Assembly: GCA_030549955.1 (NCBI GenBank)
Contig: JAUQQI010000120.1
Span: 1 to 9,026, forward strand
Source: Chloroflexota bacterium
GTDB taxonomy: Bacteria; Chloroflexota; Dehalococcoidia; JAUQQI01
Direction: 5' to 3'
DNA: 9,026 nt
Positions 6,021-9,026 of this stretch are shown in pieces; position 1 is the stretch's first letter; every line of letters starts with the position of its first letter. The notes below the pieces were generated by a model that worked only from the letters and a program-made list of their open reading frames with translations, did no database searches and was not told the DNA's origin. A program made the translations under genes and the position numbers.

Positions 6021-6839
6021 CTAAAATACGGTCGAGATAAGCTCCCGGATGGCTCGCTGGATCTCGGGCTCATCGGCGATGGGGCCGCAGAGGGCGACCT
6101 CGCACGCAAGTCGGGGCTCGACCCCGGTCTTGATGAGCTGGGCCGCGTAGACCAGAAGCCGGGTGCTGGCCGGCTCTTCAAGCCCCCTGTCCGTCAGGTT
6201 CCGAATCTGCTCCCCCAGGGTGACCAGGGCCTCGGCCGTCGCCCGGTCGACGCCGCTCTCATGGGCGACGATTTCAACCTCCAGACGCCGGGGCGGAAAC
6301 GTAAATTCGATCGCGACGAACCGCTGGCGGGTGCTGTGCTTTAGGTTTTTTAGCAGGCTCTGGTAGCCGGGATTGTAGCTGATAACCAGCATAAACTCGG
6401 GCGGGGCCTTCAGGACCCGCCCGAGTTTCTCAATGGGGAGGATGCGCCGGTCGTCGGTAAGGGGATGGATAACAACCGTCGTGTCCTTGCGGGCCTCCAC
6501 GATTTCGTCAAGGTAGCAAATTGCCCCGAGTTTAACGGCCTCGGTCAGGGGGCCGTCAACCCAGACGGTGTCCCCGCCCTGGATCAGGTAGCGTCCAACG
6601 AGGTCGGAGGCCGTCAGGTCGTCGTGGCAGGCGACCGTGATGAGGGGACGCCCAAGCCGGTAGGCCATGTGCTGGACGAACCGGGTCTTCCCGCAGCCGG
6701 TCGGCCCCTTAAGCATTACGGGGAGGCGGTTCTTGTAGGCGGCGGTGAAGACCTCAACCTCGTTTCCGACGGGAAGGTAGTACGGCTCTTCTTCAATAAG
6801 CGCCTTCTCGACCTGAATCCGGTCCAACTCGAGCCCCAT
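6021..6839 (-). CDS. MoxR-family AAA+ ATPase of the CbbQ/NirQ/NorQ/GpvN group
   Basis: The 272-residue protein carries Walker A GPTGCGKT (45-52), the group-specific [14 protein letters not shown] (71-84), Walker B ICYLDE (107-112, catalytic Glu112), [15 protein letters not shown] (115-129), sensor 1 Asn156 in SYNPGYQ and candidate arginine fingers Arg171/Arg173 in STRQRF. These are the signatures of CbbQ/NorQ ATPases, which form hexameric rings and use ATP to remodel a client enzyme together with a VWA partner. The length matches the family's usual 260-280. The ATG at 6839 is chosen because AGGGAG (6853-6848) lies 8 nt upstream; a TTG at 6872 would add 11 residues but has no ribosome-binding site. 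It is the first gene of a two-gene operon with the VWA gene. Which subgroup it belongs to, and hence its client, cannot be decided from the sequence alone. Confidence 0.95.
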   Translation of the reverse strand: MGLELDRIQVEKALIEEEPYYLPVGNEVEVFTAAYKNRLPVMLKGPTGCGKTRFVQHMAYRLGRPLITVACHDDLTASDLVGRYLIQGGDTVWVDGPLTEAVKLGAICYLDEIVEARKDTTVVIHPLTDDRRILPIEKLGRVLKAPPEFMLVISYNPGYQSLLKNLKHSTRQRFVAIEFTFPPRRLEVEIVAHESGVDRATAEALVTLGEQIRNLTDRGLEEPASTRLLVYAAQLIKTGVEPRLACEVALCGPIADEPEIQRAIRELISTVF

Positions 6840-6847
6840 TAGCCGGT

Positions 6848-6853
6848 CTCCCT
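6848..6853 (-). promoter_or_regulatory. Ribosome-binding site deciding the AAA+ start
   Basis: AGGGAG, read on the minus strand, sits 8 nt upstream of the ATG at 6839. No such site precedes the alternative TTG at 6872, so the shorter 272-residue product is preferred. Confidence 0.75.
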
Positions 6854-6888
6854 GTGCAGGCCGGGGTAACAAATAGGGTGACCCCTCG

Positions 6889-6901
6889 GCTAGAGTCTAG
6901 C
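6889..6901. promoter_or_regulatory. 13-bp palindrome, candidate operator
   Basis: GCTAGAGTCTAGC is a perfect inverted repeat with 6-bp arms around a central G. It covers the TAGACT that best fits a -10 box for the AAA+/VWA operon, so a dimeric repressor bound here would block transcription. No regulator gene for it is visible in the window. Confidence 0.45.
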
Positions 6902-6923
6902 ACCCGCACCGCCCCCGCCGCAA
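6894..6923 (-). promoter_or_regulatory. Candidate promoter of the AAA+/VWA operon
   Basis: On the minus strand TTGCGG (6923-6918) and TAGACT (6899-6894) are separated by 18 nt. Each is only a partial match to the sigma70 consensus (three and four of six). The leader to the ATG at 6839 would be about 48 nt. The rest of the 128-nt gap offers no better pair. Confidence 0.3.
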
Positions 6924-6941
6924 ACCCCACTGCCCGGCGGG
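6914..6941 (-). terminator. G+C-rich hairpin after the secreted-protein gene
   Basis: CCCGCCG (6914-6920) and CGGCGGG (6935-6941) form a 7-bp stem with a 14-nt loop, 26 nt downstream of the TAG stop at 6968 on the minus strand. There is no U-tract, so it is at best a weak intrinsic terminator. It overlaps the putative -35 of the next operon. Confidence 0.3.
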
Positions 6942-6967
6942 TTGCTGGTCCGCTGCGGCGATGCCGA

Positions 6968-8065
6968 CTACCTGAGCGTGAGGCTGAACGAGGTTCCGAC
7001 CGAGTCACCGGTCCCAACAATGGCCTGGACCTCAAACCGGACAGTCGTTCCGGGAGGCACGGTCGGAAGGCCGACCGTCTCGGAGGTCTGACCCCGCCCA
7101 TCAGTATTCGGCAGGAAAAGGGCAATGTCGGGCACGTCCGCCGAAAACCGCCCGATGAGGACGACGACGGCATCGGCCTGGGGACGCCCGACCGTATCCG
7201 TCACTTCGGCCCGAACGGTGACCCTTCCTCCGGCCGGTGGGCTCGGGTCTGAGACCGCGAGTCGGAGAACAAGTGGACCAGCCGCCGCCGGCGGAATCGT
7301 CAGCCCGCCCCCTGCCGGCGGCCCTGCCAGCGTCGGCCGGAGGGCCTCCCCGGCAACGGTGGCAAGGATTCCGGCCTCCTTGGCCACATCCGCCCCGTTC
7401 GCAATTGTCACCTGGCCCGCGGCGGCCCACGGCGTGTCAACCTTCCATTGCTGGAAAACGGCCCGCTGGGCCCGGACCACGGAGACGGTCGGGTAATCGG
7501 CCACCGCCTGGGGCAGGCCGTAAAGCGCAATCGGGTCGCTCGCCCGGAAATACACCTCCCTTATGGCTGGGAAGCGGTCGAGCAGGGCCTGGTGGGCGGC
7601 GACAATTTCGGCCCAGCTCCGGCCCCGGTCGGCCGACCAGTCGGCCACCGGCGGCACCTGCTTTTCAACCTGAAGCCAGTCGTCCCGGCCGTAGCGGGTG
7701 AAAAGGTCAATAATGTTAACGATAGCGACCTGGCTGCTATTCCACTGGAAGATGAGCTTCTGGAACGCCTGAGTTACCATCCCGTCCCAGACAAATCGGC
7801 CGGAAATCGGGTAGCCGACGGCTTCGGGGCCGCCGAGGGCCCTGAATGTTGACCAGAACGGGATTCCCTCGGCGTCCGTGACGGCGAATCCGGTATCCCC
7901 GGTCCCGCCCTGGCCGTTCGCCTGTTTATAGAAATGGCCAACAACCTGACCGGTGCTGTCGGTCAGGGGGAAGTCCAGAGGCTCCTGGGCGTGGAGGGGC
8001 CGGGGCCCGAAAACCTGGACCCCCAGCATCACCAGGATGACAGCGGCCGTTATTGCAAACCGCAT
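6968..8065 (-). CDS. Secreted Chloroflexota-type protein with C-terminal Ig-like domain
   Basis: The 365-residue precursor has a signal peptide (hydrophobic core 4-19, cleavage expected after LHA at 24-26), so the mature protein is exported. Residues 55-125 hold GFAVTDAEGIPFW (59-71), LGGPEAVGYPISGRF (77-91) and QAFQKLIFQW (99-108). Residues 160-235 hold DPIALYGLP (177-185), RAQRAVFQQWKV (198-209) and VTIANGADVAKEAG (219-232). I recognise this two-part arrangement from many uncharacterised secreted proteins of Chloroflexota, often attached to varied C-terminal domains; it resembles carbohydrate- or wall-associated modules, but no function is established. Residues 262-365 form a beta-rich Ig-like domain (VTVRAEVTD, TVRFEVQAIV) after a Pro/Gly linker. 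The ATG has GGAGG (8075-8071) 5 nt upstream and a good promoter. No catalytic motif is seen. Confidence 0.87.
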   Translation of the reverse strand: MRFAITAAVILVMLGVQVFGPRPLHAQEPLDFPLTDSTGQVVGHFYKQANGQGGTGDTGFAVTDAEGIPFWSTFRALGGPEAVGYPISGRFVWDGMVTQAFQKLIFQWNSSQVAIVNIIDLFTRYGRDDWLQVEKQVPPVADWSADRGRSWAEIVAAHQALLDRFPAIREVYFRASDPIALYGLPQAVADYPTVSVVRAQRAVFQQWKVDTPWAAAGQVTIANGADVAKEAGILATVAGEALRPTLAGPPAGGGLTIPPAAAGPLVLRLAVSDPSPPAGGRVTVRAEVTDTVGRPQADAVVVLIGRFSADVPDIALFLPNTDGRGQTSETVGLPTVPPGTTVRFEVQAIVGTGDSVGTSFSLTLR

Positions 8066-8097
8066 TGCGACCTCCAGAGCCGCGACTTTCGGCCCGA

Positions 8098-8126
8098 AGT
8101 ATACGCCGACCCGGCGGCGATGTCCA
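8098..8126 (-). promoter_or_regulatory. Promoter of the secreted-protein gene
   Basis: On the minus strand TGGACA (8126-8121) and TATACT (8103-8098), each five of six to consensus, are separated by exactly 17 nt. The expected start near 8091 gives a leader of about 26 nt containing the GGAGG ribosome-binding site. This is the best sigma70-type promoter in the window. Confidence 0.72.
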
Positions 8127-8171
8127 GCCCCTCAGTTCTGCCTCACGGCAGGAAGGGATCAGGGGGACCTG

Positions 8172-8210
8172 GCGCCCGCCCGGGTGGCGGCCCGGGATTC
8201 GGACGGGCGC
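8172..8210. promoter_or_regulatory. Nested inverted repeat between divergent promoters
   Basis: GCGCCCG (8172-8178) pairs with CGGGCGC (8204-8210). Inside lie two CCCGGG palindromes (8179-8184 and 8191-8196) whose centres are 12 bp apart. The outer arm abuts the TTGACA at 8211. Because it stands between two divergent promoters it is better explained as an operator or a DNA structural element than as a terminator. Confidence 0.4.
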
Positions 8211-8229
8211 TTGACAAACGTGCTAAACT
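8211..8229 (+). promoter_or_regulatory. Promoter region of the DUF4870 gene
   Basis: A perfect -35 hexamer TTGACA lies at 8211-8216, but the hexamers 16-18 nt downstream (around 8233-8240) do not resemble TATAAT. An extended -10 motif, TGC-TAAACT (8221-8229), is only 7 nt from it. Transcription probably starts near 8236 from the extended -10 or near 8246 from the TTGACA; the sequence does not settle which. Confidence 0.4.
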
Positions 8230-8245
8230 TAGGCGACTCTCGCGC

Positions 8246-8253
8246 AAGGAGGT
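8246..8253 (+). promoter_or_regulatory. Ribosome-binding site setting a TTG start
   Basis: AAGGAGGT, fully complementary to the 16S anti-Shine-Dalgarno, ends 6 nt before the TTG at 8260. No in-frame ATG or GTG lies upstream at a suitable distance, so this supports the rare TTG start of the DUF4870 gene. Confidence 0.85.
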
Positions 8254-8259
8254 CATAAC

Positions 8260-8661
8260 TTGGCAAGCAACATCCGCCAGGCAGGAGAGGGTGAGGCGTC
8301 AGACAGCGACCGGTTGATGGCTTTGCTCGCCTACATTATCGGTTTCATCGTCCCCCTGATTATCCTGCTGACGGAGGGCAAGAACCGACCGTTTCAGCGC
8401 TACCACGCGGTCCAGGCCCTGGCCCTCGATATCGCCTGGCTCGTCATCTTCATCCTCCTGAACATTTTCATCAGCATTGTTTCGGCCGTAACCTTCGGGC
8501 TCGGGCTGGTTCTGGCCTGCCTGTTTCCCATTGCCGGGCTGGTCGCGGTTGTGCTCTTTATCTACTACGCCGTTCTGGCTTACCAGGGAAAATACTTTGA
8601 CGTGCCGGTCGTGACGGCCTTTTGCCGGGAGCGGGGCTGGCTCCAGGCTGGGGGGGCCTAG
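8260..8661 (+). CDS. DUF4870 (Tic20-like) small membrane protein
   Basis: The 133-residue protein has a short hydrophilic N-terminus and three predicted membrane helices (about 19-38, 52-78, 80-107). The conserved DUF4870 features are DRLMALLAYIIGFIVPLI (17-34), RPFQRYHAVQAL (43-54) between helices 1 and 2, and YQGKYFDVPVV (108-118) after the last helix. Length is normal for the family, whose function is unknown; a distant relation to the chloroplast import component Tic20 has been proposed. Translation starts at TTG, supported by a full Shine-Dalgarno. The gene is divergent from the secreted-protein gene and convergent with the DUF815 gene, with which it shares the CTAG at 8658-8661: TAG is read from it on both strands. 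Confidence 0.93.
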   Translation: MASNIRQAGEGEASDSDRLMALLAYIIGFIVPLIILLTEGKNRPFQRYHAVQALALDIAWLVIFILLNIFISIVSAVTFGLGLVLACLFPIAGLVAVVLFIYYAVLAYQGKYFDVPVVTAFCRERGWLQAGGA

Positions 8662-9026
8662 GCGGTCACGCTGTCGATAAACTGGCGGGCCGTCCGGCCC
8701 GACCAGCCGCCACTGCTGAGGGCCCAGCGCAGGGCCTCAGCGTCCAGGTCCCGGCCGTCGAGGGCGAGTTTCCGGCCGGCCGCCAGCGCCCGAACGATGG
8801 TCAGGTAGCCATCCCGGTCGGGGGCCAGGAACCGGACCCGCAGACCGAACCGGTCGACGAGGGATAGCTTCTCCTGCTGGGTGTCGGCCGGGTGGACCTC
8901 ATCCCCGGGCGCCGGCCGGTCCCCGAAAAACTCCCGGACCAGGTGCCGCCGGTGCGATGTCGCATAGACCGCCAGGTTCCGGGGGCGGGCTTCGACGGTG
9001 CCTTCGAGCAGAGATGTCAGGCTCTT
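8658..9026 (-). CDS. DUF815 family AAA+ ATPase, C-terminal part (cut by right edge)
   Basis: An open frame enters from the right edge on the minus strand and ends at TAG (8660-8658), giving the last 122 residues of a protein. It begins KSLTSLLEG and contains VEARPRNLAVYATSHRRHL (11-29), where the YATSHRRHL strand is the sensor-1 region, then EKLSLVDRFGLRV (52-64) and a C-terminal GRTARQFID (110-118). These are the hallmarks of the DUF815 (COG2607) predicted ATPases, whose Walker A and B motifs would lie beyond the window. Reading-frame quality is good, with no stop over 369 nt. Family function is not established. The stop codon overlaps that of the convergent DUF4870 gene by 4 nt. Confidence 0.88.
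   Translation of the reverse strand, partial: KSLTSLLEGTVEARPRNLAVYATSHRRHLVREFFGDRPAPGDEVHPADTQQEKLSLVDRFGLRVRFLAPDRDGYLTIVRALAAGRKLALDGRDLDAEALRWALSSGGWSGRTARQFIDSVTA

Noticed and set aside
6017..6181. N-terminal extension of the VWA gene by 55 codons
   Set aside because: The extension overlaps the AAA+ gene in another frame and encodes a Ser/Arg/Pro-rich stretch. The ATG at 6016, 4 nt after the ATPase stop, fits the family N-terminus and operon structure.
3052..6839. Functional link between the alcohol dehydrogenase and the NorQ/NorD-like pair
   Set aside because: The genes converge and have separate promoters, and no known dehydrogenase of this zinc type needs such a chaperone. Adjacency alone is not evidence.
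6840..6872. TTG start adding 11 residues to the AAA+ protein
   Set aside because: No ribosome-binding site precedes the TTG, while AGGGAG lies 8 nt before the ATG at 6839, and the shorter length fits the family.

Overview
The window is G+C-rich DNA (roughly two thirds G+C by eye) from a bacterium, most likely a member of the Chloroflexota. The clues are a secreted protein built from a module I associate with that phylum (GF-VTD-GI-FW, GYP-S-RF, QAF-K--FQW, then a DPIALYGLP / QRAVFQ-WKV / VTIANG-DVAKEAG half), a lipoprotein with a long Thr-Pro stalk and a TIG domain, and a CpaE-like ATPase with a chloroflexal-looking sequence. Phylum assignment is inference; the window has no rRNA or other marker. 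It holds seven well-supported protein genes (six complete, one cut by the right edge) and possibly the 3' end of an eighth at the left edge. There are no tRNA or rRNA genes, no CRISPR array and no transposon.

Layout. Positions 1-149: a strong rho-independent terminator (116-149, plus strand) preceded by short hairpins and perhaps the last codons of a plus-strand gene. Positions 148-2898 (minus): a two-gene operon. The first gene encodes a TIG-domain lipoprotein, read from a promoter so close to its ATG that the mRNA should be leaderless. The second gene, 15 nt downstream, encodes a 578-residue fusion of a cyclic-nucleotide-binding (cNMP) domain, a CpaE/MinD-type ATPase and four predicted membrane helices. 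Positions 2899-3051: divergent promoter region. Positions 3052-4104 (plus): a zinc-dependent medium-chain alcohol dehydrogenase with all zinc ligands. Positions 4118-6839 (minus): a MoxR-type AAA+ ATPase of the CbbQ/NorQ group and, 4 nt downstream, its VWA partner of the CbbO/NorD group, with a 13-bp palindrome over the likely promoter. Positions 6968-8065 (minus): the secreted Chloroflexota-type protein, with a good sigma70-type promoter. Positions 8066-8259: divergent regulatory region with a nested inverted repeat next to a TTGACA box. Positions 8260-8661 (plus): a small DUF4870 membrane protein with a TTG start. Positions 8658-9026 (minus, partial): the C-terminal part of a DUF815 AAA+ ATPase, whose stop codon shares a CTAG with that of the DUF4870 gene.

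How the genes may work together. Two operons stand out. The cNMP-CpaE-membrane fusion with a lipoprotein looks like a membrane-anchored positioning or secretion regulator paired with a surface or envelope component. The NorQ/NorD-like pair is a metal-centre insertion or enzyme-remodelling chaperone in known relatives, but none of the known targets (Rubisco, nitric oxide reductase, gas vesicle genes) is present here, so its client is unknown. The remaining genes are single transcription units with no visible functional link.
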